A stretch of 28,639 bases of DNA from contig NZ_JOIZ01000047.1 in the NCBI RefSeq assembly GCF_000721605.1, positions 1 to 28,639 on the forward strand. The letters run 5' to 3'. Shown here in pieces: positions 8,273-16,113 of the stretch; the first letter of the stretch is position 1, and each line of letters begins with the position of its first letter. Both the position numbers and the translations under genes were made by a program. The notes below the pieces were generated by a model. That model was not told where the DNA came from. It did not search any database and saw only the letters and a program-made list of their open reading frames with translations. This DNA is from Streptomyces sp. NRRL S-37. Lineage in GTDB: Bacteria; Actinomycetota; Actinomycetes; Streptomycetales; Streptomycetaceae.

Positions 8273-8365
8273 TCAACAGCCGGAACAGAGACAGCTACAG
8301 CGAGCGCGGGCAGCACCGAGGAACCCGGCGGAGCGGGTCGAGGTGAGTGCCGAATTCGCGAGCAT
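8273..8365 (-). CDS. Cysteine-rich leader peptide (uORF)
   Basis: A 30-codon ORF, ATG 8365 to TGA 8273-8275, 157 nt upstream of cysteine dioxygenase. The peptide begins MLANSALTSTRS and ends RCSCLCSGC, so four Cys fall in the last eight residues. All four are TGT, the codon GC-rich streptomycetes use least for Cys. This is the layout of a cysteine-sensing attenuator: ribosomes would slow there when Cys-tRNA is short. No Shine-Dalgarno lies close to the ATG; the promoter-like sequence at 8373-8401 would place transcription start at or next to the ATG, so it may be leaderless, as reported for polycysteine uORFs in mycobacteria. No other known function; it is too short for routine gene callers. 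Confidence 0.55.
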   Translation of the reverse strand: MLANSALTSTRSAGFLGAARARCSCLCSGC

Positions 8366-8372
8366 GCCCACT

Positions 8373-8401
8373 AGGACAGCGGTTCACTCCTCCACTGTCA
8401 A
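8373..8401 (-). promoter_or_regulatory. Candidate promoter for the uORF-cysteine dioxygenase-fbiAB transcript
   Basis: A perfect TTGACA (minus strand 8401-8396) is followed 17 nt later by TGTCCT (8378-8373), a weak -10. The predicted start is about 8366, one base before the uORF ATG. The strong -35 is seen directly; the -10 and the start are inferred. Confidence 0.45.
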
Positions 8402-8691
8402 CTCGGCGCCCGGTATGTGGGACATGGTTCACCTCATCCGGTTCATCTCGCAGGTGAAAGGTTTGCTCAGCCGCTTCCCGGGACACATGGTGCCCACGGC
8501 CGGGCGCCCCGCACGCCGTTGCGATCCCGTGATCCGACTGTGATCCGGTTCGCTTCGGTGCGGGTGTCGGAACGAGATCGATCCCCGGGGCGTCCTCCCC
8601 GTAGAGGCTCTGCGGGGGGCCGGAAGCCCTCAAGGGTCCCGTACGCGTGTCAAGGTTTAGGACGATTTCAACACTTTCCGCTCGGCCTTGG

Positions 8692-8704
8692 TTCCGCAGA
8701 GTGA
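8692..8704 (+). promoter_or_regulatory. Candidate BldD box upstream of whiB
   Basis: ttccgcagagtga matches the BldD consensus TnACnC(A/T)GnGTnA at every fixed position but one (C for the first A). BldD bound to c-di-GMP represses many sporulation genes in Streptomyces, and whiB is, to my memory, a direct target. It lies 28 bp upstream of the whiB -35. Confidence 0.4.
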
Positions 8705-8731
8705 ATAAGGGGCTCAATAGCAGATCTCGGC

Positions 8732-8761
8732 TTGACTCGCCCGGAGCAGCACACTTGTAAT
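8732..8761 (+). promoter_or_regulatory. Candidate whiB promoter
   Basis: TTGACT (8732-8737), 18-bp spacer, TGTAAT (8756-8761): a housekeeping-type promoter with start near 8768, leaving a 5' leader of about 67 nt. A GTGTC (GACAC on the other strand, the WhiA core motif) lies at 8769-8773, at the start site. Apart from this, the BldD-like box and the uORF promoter, 8402-8691 holds no gene I can support. Confidence 0.6.
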
Positions 8762-8834
8762 TTCACTCGTGTCGTTCAGCCGGAATCGGTAACGGCTGGA
8801 TCACGGGGACGCGAAAGACGGACGAGGGGCGCAC

Positions 8835-9098
8835 ATGACCGAGCTGGTGCAGCAACTGCTGGTCGACGACGCGGACGAGGAGCTCGGCTGGCAGGAGCGC
8901 GCACTGTGCGCCCAGACCGACCCCGAGTCCTTCTTCCCCGAGAAGGGCGGCTCGACCCGGGAGGCCAAGAAGGTCTGCCTCGCGTGCGAGGTCCGCTCCG
9001 AGTGCCTCGAATACGCCCTCGCCAACGACGAGCGCTTCGGCATCTGGGGCGGCCTGTCCGAGCGGGAGCGCCGCCGGCTGAAGAAGGCCGCCGTCTGA
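8835..9098 (+). CDS. whiB: Sporulation regulator WhiB (4Fe-4S Wbl protein)
   Basis: An 87-residue WhiB-like protein. Four cysteines, Cys25, Cys48, Cys51 and Cys57 (C-X22-C-X2-C-X5-C), bind a 4Fe-4S cluster; GIWGGLSERERRRLKK (69-84) is the Wbl turn plus the basic DNA-contacting tail. Length, the N-terminus MTELVQQLLVDD and the neighbours (F420 genes on one side, man genes on the other) point to WhiB itself rather than WblA, WblC or WhiD. In Streptomyces WhiB acts with WhiA to stop aerial growth and start septation. The start ATG 8835 follows a gaggggcg ribosome site. A promoter-like sequence at 8732 and developmental-regulator motifs lie upstream. It is divergent from the cysteine dioxygenase transcript. 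Confidence 0.93.
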   Translation: MTELVQQLLVDDADEELGWQERALCAQTDPESFFPEKGGSTREAKKVCLACEVRSECLEYALANDERFGIWGGLSERERRRLKKAAV

Positions 9099-9345
9099 CG
9101 GACCGGCACATCGCCGCCGTACGCGCAGCACGCGCGCCACTTCGTATATATGTCACTTACGGCCCGTCGCGGGTGGGTTGTCCACAGGCGGCGGGCTTCC
9201 GCGCCCGCCCGTCGCCCCTCATCGAGACGCTCCGCGCCGCCCCGCTTCCATCTGCCGATAGTGTGGTCGCTCGTCCGAGACGCCCCGCTGCCCCCATCGG
9301 GCACAGGCGTTCCCCCCAGACCACCGAACCGGGGCCCGTACCTCG

Positions 9346-12300
9346 ATGTCCGTGCACAGCCACACGGCAGCCCGGCAAGACCTCGCTGCCTCACCTGAGT
9401 TCCCGCGTCACGTGGTGACCGCGGTCCTCGTCTCCCACGACGGCGCCCGCTGGCTGCCCGACGCGCTCGCCGGACTGCTCGGCCAGGAGCGCCCGGTCCA
9501 GTTCGCCATGGGCGCCGACACCGGCAGCGCGGACGACTCCGCCCGGCTGGTCACCGAGGCCCTCGGCGACGACCACGTGCTGCACCTCGCCCGGCGCACC
9601 GGCTTCGGCCAGGCGGTCGAGGAGTGCCACCGCGGCGCCCCGCACCTCACGCCGGACGACCTGCCGTACCTGAAGCGGCCGAGCGGCTGGGACCCGGTCA
9701 CCCGCAGCTGGCGCGACGACGCCTACGACCTGCCGGAACTCCCGCACGGGGAGCCGGTGCAGTGGCTGTGGCTGCTGCACGACGACTGCGCGCCCGAACC
9801 CGACGCGCTGGCCCAGCTGCTGCGCGTCGTGGAGAACGAGTACGAGCTCGGCCGTGACGACGTCGCCGTCGTCGGCCCCAAGCTCCGCGGCTGGTACGAC
9901 CGCAGGCAGCTCCTCGAGGTCGGCGTCTCCATCGCCAACTCCGGCCGCCGCTGGACCGGTCTGGACCGCCGCGAACAGGACCAGGGCCAGCACGACCACG
10001 TACGGCCCGTGCTGTCGGTGTCCACCGCCGGCATGCTGGTCCGCCGCGACGTCTTCGACCGGCTCGGCGGATTCGACCGGCACCTGCCCCTGATGCGTGA
10101 CGACGTCGACCTGTGCTGGCGCGCCCACTCCGCCGGGTACCGGGTCCTGATCGCCCCCGACGCGGTCGTCCGGCACGCCGAGGCCGCCTCCCGCGAGCGC
10201 CGCACCGTCGACTGCGTGGGCCGCACCTCCGCCTCCCCGCACAAGGTGGACAAGGCGGGCGCCGTCTACACCCTGCTCGTCAACGCCCGCACGGCCGCCC
10301 TGCCCTGGGTGCTGCTCCGCGTCGTCCTGGGCACGCTGCTGCGCACCCTCGCCTACCTCGTCGGCAAGGTCCCCGGACAGGCCGTCGACGAGATCCGCGG
10401 CCTCATGGGCACCCTGCTGCGGCCCGAACGGATCCTCGCCGGACGGCGCCACCGCGGCAGTCCGCAGACCGACAAGGGCGAGATGCGGCCGCTGTTCCCG
10501 CCGCCCGGCGCGACCGTCCGCGTCACCGTGGAACAGGTCGCGAGCAGCCTCGTCGGCCGCTCCGACCCCGAAGCCGCCTCCGGCGCCGGACGTCATGGCG
10601 GCGTCGTCGAGTCCGGACCCGGCGGCGACGACGCCGACTTCCTGGAGGTCGAGCAGTTCGCCCGGCTCAAGCGCATCGCCCGCAAGCCGGGGCCGGTGCT
10701 CTTCCTGGTGCTGCTGCTCGTCTCCCTGGCGGCCTGCCGCCAGCTCCTCGGCGGCGGCGCGCTCGCGGGCGGCGCCCTGCTCCCCGCACCCGCCGGCGCC
10801 GGCGACCTGTGGGCCCGTTACACCGACGCCTGGCACACCGTGGGCGCCGGCGGCACCGGCTCCGCACCGCCCTACCTGGCGATCGTCGCGGCCTTCGCCT
10901 CCCTCCTGCTCGGCTCCACCGGCCTCGCCGTCACGATCCTCCTGGTCTGCTCGGTACCGCTGGCCGGCCTCACCGCGTACTTCGCCTCCCGCCCGCTCGT
11001 CGAGTCCCGGCTGCTGCGCGCGTGGGCGGCCGTCGCCTACGCCTTCCTGCCCGCCGCGACCGGCGCCCTGGCCGGCGGCCGCATCGGCACCGCCGTACTC
11101 GCCGTCCTGCTGCCGCTGATCGCCCGCGCGGGTGTCGCCGCGAGCGGCCTCACCAGCCCGGAGGGCACCCGCGGCAGTTGGCGCGCCACCTGGGCGTACG
11201 CCCTGCTGCTGACGGTCGCCACGGCGTTCACCCCGATCGTGTGGCCCGTCGCCGCCGTCCTCGGCGTCGGCGTCCTGGCCCTGCGCAGAAGCGACATCCC
11301 GGCCTACGGACTGCGTTTCCTGGCCCAGCTCGGCACCCCCCTGCTGGTCCTCGCCCCGTGGTCGCTCTCCCTCCTCCCGTTCGGCTTCTTCCGGGAAGCG
11401 GGCCTGGAGTACGGCCCCTCCGCCGCCTCCGCCCTCGACCTGCTCGGCGCGAGCCCGGGCGGCCCGGGCACCGTCGGCGGTCTGGTGCTCATCGGCCTGG
11501 TGCTCGCCGCGCTCGCGGCCCTGCTCCGCTCCGAGCGCCGCACGGCGATCCTCGCCGCGTGGGCGGCGGCCCTGGTGGGCCTCGTCTTCGCGGTCCTGTC
11601 CAACGGTTCCGCCTGGGCGGGCCCCGCGACCCTCGTCTACGGCATCGCCGTCCTGGCCGCCGCCACGCTCGGCGCCGACGGGGCACGCGCGCGTGTCGCC
11701 GAGCAGAGCTTCGGCTGGCGCCAGCCGGTCGCCGCGCTGATCGCCCTCGCCTGCGCGATCGGCCCGCTGGTCGCCGTCGCCGGCTGGGTGATCCGCGGCG
11801 CCGACGGGCCGGTCGAGCGGCGCGACCCCGTCCAGGTGCCCGCGTTCGTCGCCGAGGAGAGCGGCACCCGCGACCAGGCCCGCACCCTCGTCCTCGACAG
11901 CGACTCCACCGACCGGGTCGGCTACGTCCTGGTCCGCGGCTCCGGCGCCCGCATGGGCGACGCGGAGACCGCCGCGGTGGACGGCGGGAACACCGGGCTC
12001 GACAAGGTCGTCGCCAACCTCGTCGCCGGTTCCGGCGCCGACCAGGCCGACCAGCTCGGCGGCTTCGCCGTCCGCTACGTCCTCGTCCACCCGGGCGCAC
12101 CGCGCGAGGTCACCCGCGTCCTGGACGCCACCCCCGGCCTGTCCCGGCTCAGCCAGCAGGCGGGCGGCGCGCTGTGGCGGGTGGACCGGCAGGTCTCCCG
12201 CGCGAGCATCGTCCCCGCCGAGAACGCCAAGGACGCCGAGGACGGCGAGGCCGGCGACGCCGAGCCCGTGCCCGTGGCGGCGGGCCCGGTCGAGATCCAC

Positions 12301-13047
12301 ACCAAGATCCCGAACGGGGCCGAGGGCCGCGTCCTGCGCCTCGCCGACACCGCCGCCGAGGGCTGGACCGCCACCCTGGACGGCAGGCCGCTGACCCGCA
12401 CGACGGTCGACGGCTGGGCCCAGGGCTTCGAACTCCCCGCCTCCGGCGGCACGCTGGACGTCACCTACGACGACCCGATCGGCCACACCGTCTGGCTGTG
12501 GGCCCAGGGCCTGCTCGCCGTCGTCCTCGTCGTCATGGCCCTGCCCGGCCGCCGCCGCGACATCGACGACGACCTGCCCGAGGAACCGGCCGTCCCCGCC
12601 GAGGTCATGGCCGGCGAGGGCCGCCGTGCCCGCCGCCTGCGCGCCCAGGCCGAGGCCGAGGCGGAGGCCGCGGAGGAGTCCGGCACCGGAGAGCCGGGGG
12701 CCGCCGAGGACTTCCCCGCCGCGGACTTCCCCGCCCCGCCCGAGCAGCCCCCCGCCCCCGTCCCGCAACAGCCCGGCCACGACGACTGGGACGCGGCGGC
12801 GCAGTACCCGGACGCCTACCCGGACGAGCAGTACCAGCAGTACGCCACGGACGCCTACGGTCAGCCCTACCAGGCGGAGGGCTACCCGCAGGGCGGCGAG
12901 TACGACCCGTACGCCTACGGCACCCAGCAGGCGGCGTACGACCAGACCTACACGCAGGGCTACGACCAGACCTACACGCAGGGCTACGACACGTCGTACG
13001 ACCCCCACGGCACGGGCAGTGAGCGTCCCGACGGGAGCCAGCAGTGA
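9346..13047 (+). CDS. Large membrane glycosyltransferase, GT2 family
   Basis: 1233 residues in three parts. Residues ~22-290 are a cytoplasmic GT-A domain: VTAVLVSHDGARWL at the start, LWLLHDDC (Asp146/147, the DxD-type metal site) and STAGMLVRRDVFDRLGGFD with RDDVDLCWR (~251-259, catalytic base region). Residues ~440-830 hold many membrane helices, followed by an extracellular part of about 200 residues and a last helix near 1045-1065. The C-terminal ~165 residues are disordered: acidic and Ala-rich, then Tyr/Gln/Asp-rich with a YDQTYTQG duplication. Sugar donor and acceptor are unknown; envelope polysaccharide synthesis is likely from the architecture. The ATG 9346 lacks a clear ribosome site; TAGTGT at 9259-9264 is a possible -10. 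It overlaps the DUF5719 gene by 4 bp. Confidence 0.88.
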   Translation: MSVHSHTAARQDLAASPEFPRHVVTAVLVSHDGARWLPDALAGLLGQERPVQFAMGADTGSADDSARLVTEALGDDHVLHLARRTGFGQAVEECHRGAPHLTPDDLPYLKRPSGWDPVTRSWRDDAYDLPELPHGEPVQWLWLLHDDCAPEPDALAQLLRVVENEYELGRDDVAVVGPKLRGWYDRRQLLEVGVSIANSGRRWTGLDRREQDQGQHDHVRPVLSVSTAGMLVRRDVFDRLGGFDRHLPLMRDDVDLCWRAHSAGYRVLIAPDAVVRHAEAASRERRTVDCVGRTSASPHKVDKAGAVYTLLVNARTAALPWVLLRVVLGTLLRTLAYLVGKVPGQAVDEIRGLMGTLLRPERILAGRRHRGSPQTDKGEMRPLFPPPGATVRVTVEQVASSLVGRSDPEAASGAGRHGGVVESGPGGDDADFLEVEQFARLKRIARKPGPVLFLVLLLVSLAACRQLLGGGALAGGALLPAPAGAGDLWARYTDAWHTVGAGGTGSAPPYLAIVAAFASLLLGSTGLAVTILLVCSVPLAGLTAYFASRPLVESRLLRAWAAVAYAFLPAATGALAGGRIGTAVLAVLLPLIARAGVAASGLTSPEGTRGSWRATWAYALLLTVATAFTPIVWPVAAVLGVGVLALRRSDIPAYGLRFLAQLGTPLLVLAPWSLSLLPFGFFREAGLEYGPSAASALDLLGASPGGPGTVGGLVLIGLVLAALAALLRSERRTAILAAWAAALVGLVFAVLSNGSAWAGPATLVYGIAVLAAATLGADGARARVAEQSFGWRQPVAALIALACAIGPLVAVAGWVIRGADGPVERRDPVQVPAFVAEESGTRDQARTLVLDSDSTDRVGYVLVRGSGARMGDAETAAVDGGNTGLDKVVANLVAGSGADQADQLGGFAVRYVLVHPGAPREVTRVLDATPGLSRLSQQAGGALWRVDRQVSRASIVPAENAKDAEDGEAGDAEPVPVAAGPVEIHTKIPNGAEGRVLRLADTAAEGWTATLDGRPLTRTTVDGWAQGFELPASGGTLDVTYDDPIGHTVWLWAQGLLAVVLVVMALPGRRRDIDDDLPEEPAVPAEVMAGEGRRARRLRAQAEAEAEAAEESGTGEPGAAEDFPAADFPAPPEQPPAPVPQQPGHDDWDAAAQYPDAYPDEQYQQYATDAYGQPYQAEGYPQGGEYDPYAYGTQQAAYDQTYTQGYDQTYTQGYDTSYDPHGTGSERPDGSQQ
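12937..12984 (+). repeat. 24-bp in-frame tandem repeat
   Basis: Two exact 24-bp units (12937-12960 and 12961-12984) coding YDQTYTQG twice, with a partial third (YD). They lie in the disordered tail of the glycosyltransferase, so copy number probably varies freely. Confidence 0.85.
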
Positions 13048-14561
13048 ACCGCACCACCCTGTCCCTGATCGCGGGCGTGACCGCGCTCGCCGCCGTCACC
13101 GGCTTCGCCGCGGTGTCCTCACCGGACACCACGGCCACGGACGGGACGGCGGAGGCGGCGGCCCACCTCCCCGTGGAACGCACGAGCCTGGTGTGCCCCT
13201 CTCCCAGCTCCTCCGACCTGGCCGAGACGACGTACACGTCCTTCACCCCGGTCACGAAGGGCACGGAGAAGGAGGGCGGGGCCGAACTCCGGGCGGCCAC
13301 GGAGCAGAAGCAGGACGAGTCGAAGCCAGGGGACGACAAGAAGAAGGACGACAAGGACGCCAAGTCCGAGAAGCCCGTACTGGAGCCCGAGGACCCCGGC
13401 AAGCCGGTCACCGGGGAGACGACCGGTGGCGAGTCCCCCGCCCTCCTCGGCACCGCCGAGGGCCGCTTCGCGCCGGGCTGGACCGTGCAGGAGACGACCA
13501 CGGTCACCGCGGGCACGGGCCGGGGCCTGCACGGCGTCACCTGCACGGCCCCGGACACGGAGTTCTGGTTCCCGGGCGCGAGCACCGACGCCGGCCGCAC
13601 CGACTACGTCCACCTGACCAACCCCGACGACTCGGCGGCGGTCGTGGACATCGAGCTCTACGGCAAGGACGGCGCCCTGGAGACGACGGTGGGGGAGGGC
13701 ATCACGGTCCAGCCGCACTCCACCGAGCCGGTCCTGCTGTCGACGCTCACCGAGGAGAAGCAGACCGATGTGACCGCGCACGTGGTGGTGCGCAGCGGCC
13801 GGGTCGGCGCCGCCGTCCAGGCCCTGGACGACAAGCTGGGCGGCGACTGGCTGTCCGCGGCGGCCGACCCGTCCGGCAGCCTGGTCCTGCCCGGTCTCCC
13901 GAAGGACGCCACCGCCGTACGCCTGGTCGCCTTCACCCCCGGTGACGCCGACGTCGACCTGAAGGTGCGCCTCGCCTCGCCGTCCGGTCTGATCACGCCG
14001 GCCGGCCACGACACCCTGCATGTGAAGGGCGGTATGACGACGGCCGTCGACCTGGAGGACATCACGCGCGGCGAGGCGGGCTCCCTGGTCCTGACGGCGG
14101 CGGACGACTCCGTCCCGGTCGTGGCGGCGGTACGGGTGCTGCGCGGCAAGGGGGACGACCAGGAGTCCGCCTTCATCCCGGCGGCACGGCCGGTCGGCAC
14201 GCGCGCGACGTCCGTGGACAACACGGCCGAGGGCACGACGCTCTCGGTGACGGCTCCCGAGGGCACGGCGAAGATCGAGGTCACGGCCTCGGCGGGCACC
14301 GAGGGCGGTACGGAGGCCTCGAAGACGTACACGGTCAAGTCGGGCACGACGCAGGACATCGAGGCACCGGTCCCGGCGGGGGTGAAGGGCACCTACGCCC
14401 TCACGGTGGAACCGCAGTCGGACACACCGGTCTACGCGTCCCGGACACTGACCACGAAGAAGAACGACGTCCCGTTCTTCACGGTCCAGCCCCTCCCGGA
14501 CGACCGCGGAACGGTCTCGGTCCCCCACTCGAACGAGGACCTCTCCATCCTGCAGAACTGA
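13044..14561 (+). CDS. DUF5719 family secreted or anchored protein
   Basis: A 505-residue protein of the DUF5719 family; function unknown. Residues 1-~25 form a signal sequence or membrane anchor (SLIAGVTALAAVTGFAAVSS). Residues ~75-125 are a charged Lys/Glu/Asp linker, and from ~140 to the end are repeated beta-strand domains (for example EFWFPGASTDAGRTDYVHL, then VVVRSGRVGAAVQAL). Two Cys (LVCPSP near 50, GVTCTAP near 170) could form a disulfide outside the cell. The GTG start (13044-13046) overlaps the TGA of the glycosyltransferase as GTGA, so the two are coupled and probably work together at the envelope; a partner role for the glycosyltransferase is an inference. The dispersed repeat copy B follows the stop. 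Confidence 0.87.
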   Translation: MNRTTLSLIAGVTALAAVTGFAAVSSPDTTATDGTAEAAAHLPVERTSLVCPSPSSSDLAETTYTSFTPVTKGTEKEGGAELRAATEQKQDESKPGDDKKKDDKDAKSEKPVLEPEDPGKPVTGETTGGESPALLGTAEGRFAPGWTVQETTTVTAGTGRGLHGVTCTAPDTEFWFPGASTDAGRTDYVHLTNPDDSAAVVDIELYGKDGALETTVGEGITVQPHSTEPVLLSTLTEEKQTDVTAHVVVRSGRVGAAVQALDDKLGGDWLSAAADPSGSLVLPGLPKDATAVRLVAFTPGDADVDLKVRLASPSGLITPAGHDTLHVKGGMTTAVDLEDITRGEAGSLVLTAADDSVPVVAAVRVLRGKGDDQESAFIPAARPVGTRATSVDNTAEGTTLSVTAPEGTAKIEVTASAGTEGGTEASKTYTVKSGTTQDIEAPVPAGVKGTYALTVEPQSDTPVYASRTLTTKKNDVPFFTVQPLPDDRGTVSVPHSNEDLSILQN

Positions 14562-14607
14562 CCCCACCCCGGCGCGGACCCGCCTCGGGCCACCGCCTGC
14601 CGCCGCT

Positions 14608-14726
14608 TCCGCGGGCAGCCGCGTGCCCCGCCCTCCGCGGGCAGTCGTGCCTCCCCCAGTGCCTCAAGGGCCTGGGAGGTACCCCCAGGGCGGCACGGGT
14701 GGGCGATGGGGGTACCTCCCGCTCGA
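14608..14726 (+). repeat. Dispersed palindromic repeat, copy B
   Basis: 119 bp, the same length as copy A and about two base differences from it, including the complete 14-bp inverted repeat (gggaggtaccccca and tgggggtacctccc). It starts 46 bp after the DUF5719 stop, in the convergent gap before the metallopeptidase gene. The downstream 14734-14758 resembles 19364-19390 next to copy C, so the shared sequence runs beyond the hairpin part. Confidence 0.87.
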
Positions 14727-14811
14727 CGCAGGGCGCCGGGGCCGCGCACCCCGGCCCACCCCCCCACGCCGAAGGCACCCCACAACGCACCCCCGGCCCC
14801 CGAACCCGGCG

Positions 14812-15267
14812 TCAGTCCTCCCCGTACCGAGGATCCACCGTCTCCGGCGTCAGCCCCAGCACCTCCGCCACCTGCTCGACCACGACCTCGTGCACAAGAG
14901 CCGCCCGCTCGTCCCGCCCCTTGGTACGGATCTCCACCGGCCGCCGGTACACCACCACCCGCGCCGGACGCCCGTCCCGAGCGGCCACGGTCCCGCCCAG
15001 CGGCACCGCCTCATCGCTCCAGGCCCCCCCGCCCGGCCGCGGCACGTCCAGCACCAGGAAATCGACGTCGGCCAGCTGCGGCCACCGCCGCTCCAGCCGC
15101 TCCACGGAGTCCTGCACGAGATCCGCGAACGTCTCCGCACGGCTCGCGGCGAGCGGCACCTGCGGAGGCGCGATCGGGCCACGCATGCCCCGGCCGTGGC
15201 GATCACGGCGTCGGGGGCCGGGGCCGGGTCCGGGTCCGGCGGCACGGGGCGTCACAGAACTGTCCAT
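14812..15267 (-). CDS. Metallopeptidase family protein (zincin-like, DUF1025)
   Basis: About 151 residues of the small zincin-like family PF06262. The N-terminal ~40 residues are a Gly/Pro/Arg-rich, probably disordered stretch; the domain runs from ETFADLVQDSVERL to the end. The expected HExxH zinc motif reads HEVVVEQ here (His126, Glu127, then Val, Val, Val, Glu131), so the second histidine is missing; whether it still binds zinc is doubtful. Start: ATG 15267 or the adjoining GTG 15270. No ribosome site is visible, and a TACGCT -10-like box lies just upstream, so the message may be leaderless. It is divergent from DUF3499 across 280 bp. Substrate unknown. Confidence 0.82.
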   Translation of the reverse strand: MDSSVTPRAAGPGPGPGPRRRDRHGRGMRGPIAPPQVPLAASRAETFADLVQDSVERLERRWPQLADVDFLVLDVPRPGGGAWSDEAVPLGGTVAARDGRPARVVVYRRPVEIRTKGRDERAALVHEVVVEQVAEVLGLTPETVDPRYGED

Positions 15268-15550
15268 CACCGCGAAGCGTAGTCGTCACGTCGCCACCCC
15301 GCCCGATCCCCGCGCCCCTTCCGGCCGACCCGCACGGCATGTCACAACATGACCATTCCAGCCAAGGTTGGGCTCGATTCCGTATCTCTCCGAGACCGAT
15401 GATCTCAAGACAATTGACGGGTTTTGTACCGACTGGTGACCGAAATCAGTACCGTCGAACCCCCCGGCCCTCCGCGTCGAACCAGGTCAGCAAGGTGCCC
15501 ACAAAGGGGCATGTGGGGCGTTTCGTACCGCGACACGGTGGAGTGGCCTG

Positions 15551-15973
15551 ATGGAGAGTCGTCGCGGCCCGCTCAAGAGTGCGGTACCGTCCAACCTCGT
15601 GAGCCCTGTACGTCGCTGTTCGCGCACCGCCTGCGGCCGTCCCGCCGTCGCGACGCTGACGTACGTCTACGCCGACTCGACCGCGGTCCTCGGCCCGCTC
15701 GCCACCTACGCCGAACCCCACTGCTACGACCTGTGCGCGGAGCACTCCGAGCGCCTCACCGCACCGCGCGGCTGGGAGGTCGTCCGCCTGCTCGACGGCT
15801 CGGCCCCGGCCCAGCCCAGCGGAGACGACCTGGAAGCGCTTGCGAACGCGGTGCGCGAGGCGGCCCGTCCGCAGGAGCGGGCGGCGGGAGCGGGCGGCGG
15901 TCCCCGCACCGCGGACCCCATGGAGGTCGCACGCCGCGGCCACCTGCGCGTACTCCGCTCCCCGGACAACTGA
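15551..15973 (+). CDS. DUF3499 family protein (putative zinc-binding)
   Basis: A 140-residue protein of the actinobacterial DUF3499 family, function unknown. The conserved part is residues ~19-75: RRCSRTACGRPAVATLTYVY, ending with PHCYDLCAEHSERL. Cys23 and Cys28, with Cys58 and Cys62 (or His57/His65), look like a four-ligand zinc site. The C-terminal half is Ala/Gly/Arg-rich and ends GHLRVLRSPDN. I use ATG 15551; the GTG for Val17 just before the conserved core is a possible shorter start. It sits between the divergent metallopeptidase gene and the lactate permease, in the usual actinobacterial neighbourhood of whiB and manB. The 15271-15550 gap should hold two divergent promoters; TTGACG at 15414-15419 is the only clear -35. 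Confidence 0.85.
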   Translation: MESRRGPLKSAVPSNLVSPVRRCSRTACGRPAVATLTYVYADSTAVLGPLATYAEPHCYDLCAEHSERLTAPRGWEVVRLLDGSAPAQPSGDDLEALANAVREAARPQERAAGAGGGPRTADPMEVARRGHLRVLRSPDN

Positions 15974-16113
15974 CCGGAGCGACCCCCCTCCCCGCGCCCC
16001 GGGCGCCGCACGAACCCCCGCACACCCATTGACGCCTCCTTGTCGCGGACACGACCATTCCGTTGGTACCCGGCGAGAAATCGCTTTCGCATGGCGGAAT
16101 CCGGGAGGCGCCC

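Noticed and set aside
8116..8316. N-terminal extension of cysteine dioxygenase
   Set aside because: Arg/Pro/His-rich and outside the cupin; ATG 8115 has a good ribosome site, and the stretch is better read as a regulatory leader.
8295..8717. 140-residue minus-strand frame between cysteine dioxygenase and whiB, and its GTG sub-frame ending PRCCPRSL
   Set aside because: No ribosome site at a usable distance, no family, and it runs through the whiB promoter. The ATG frame with four TGT codons explains the region better.
9391..13008. 1205-residue antisense frame under the glycosyltransferase
   Set aside because: Made of Gly/Val/Asp/Gln-rich low-complexity sequence with no domain; the plus strand holds a recognisable GT2 protein.
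14706..15551. Plus-strand frames of 200-280 residues over the metallopeptidase gene
   Set aside because: Pro/Arg/Ser-rich shadows starting inside repeat copy B.
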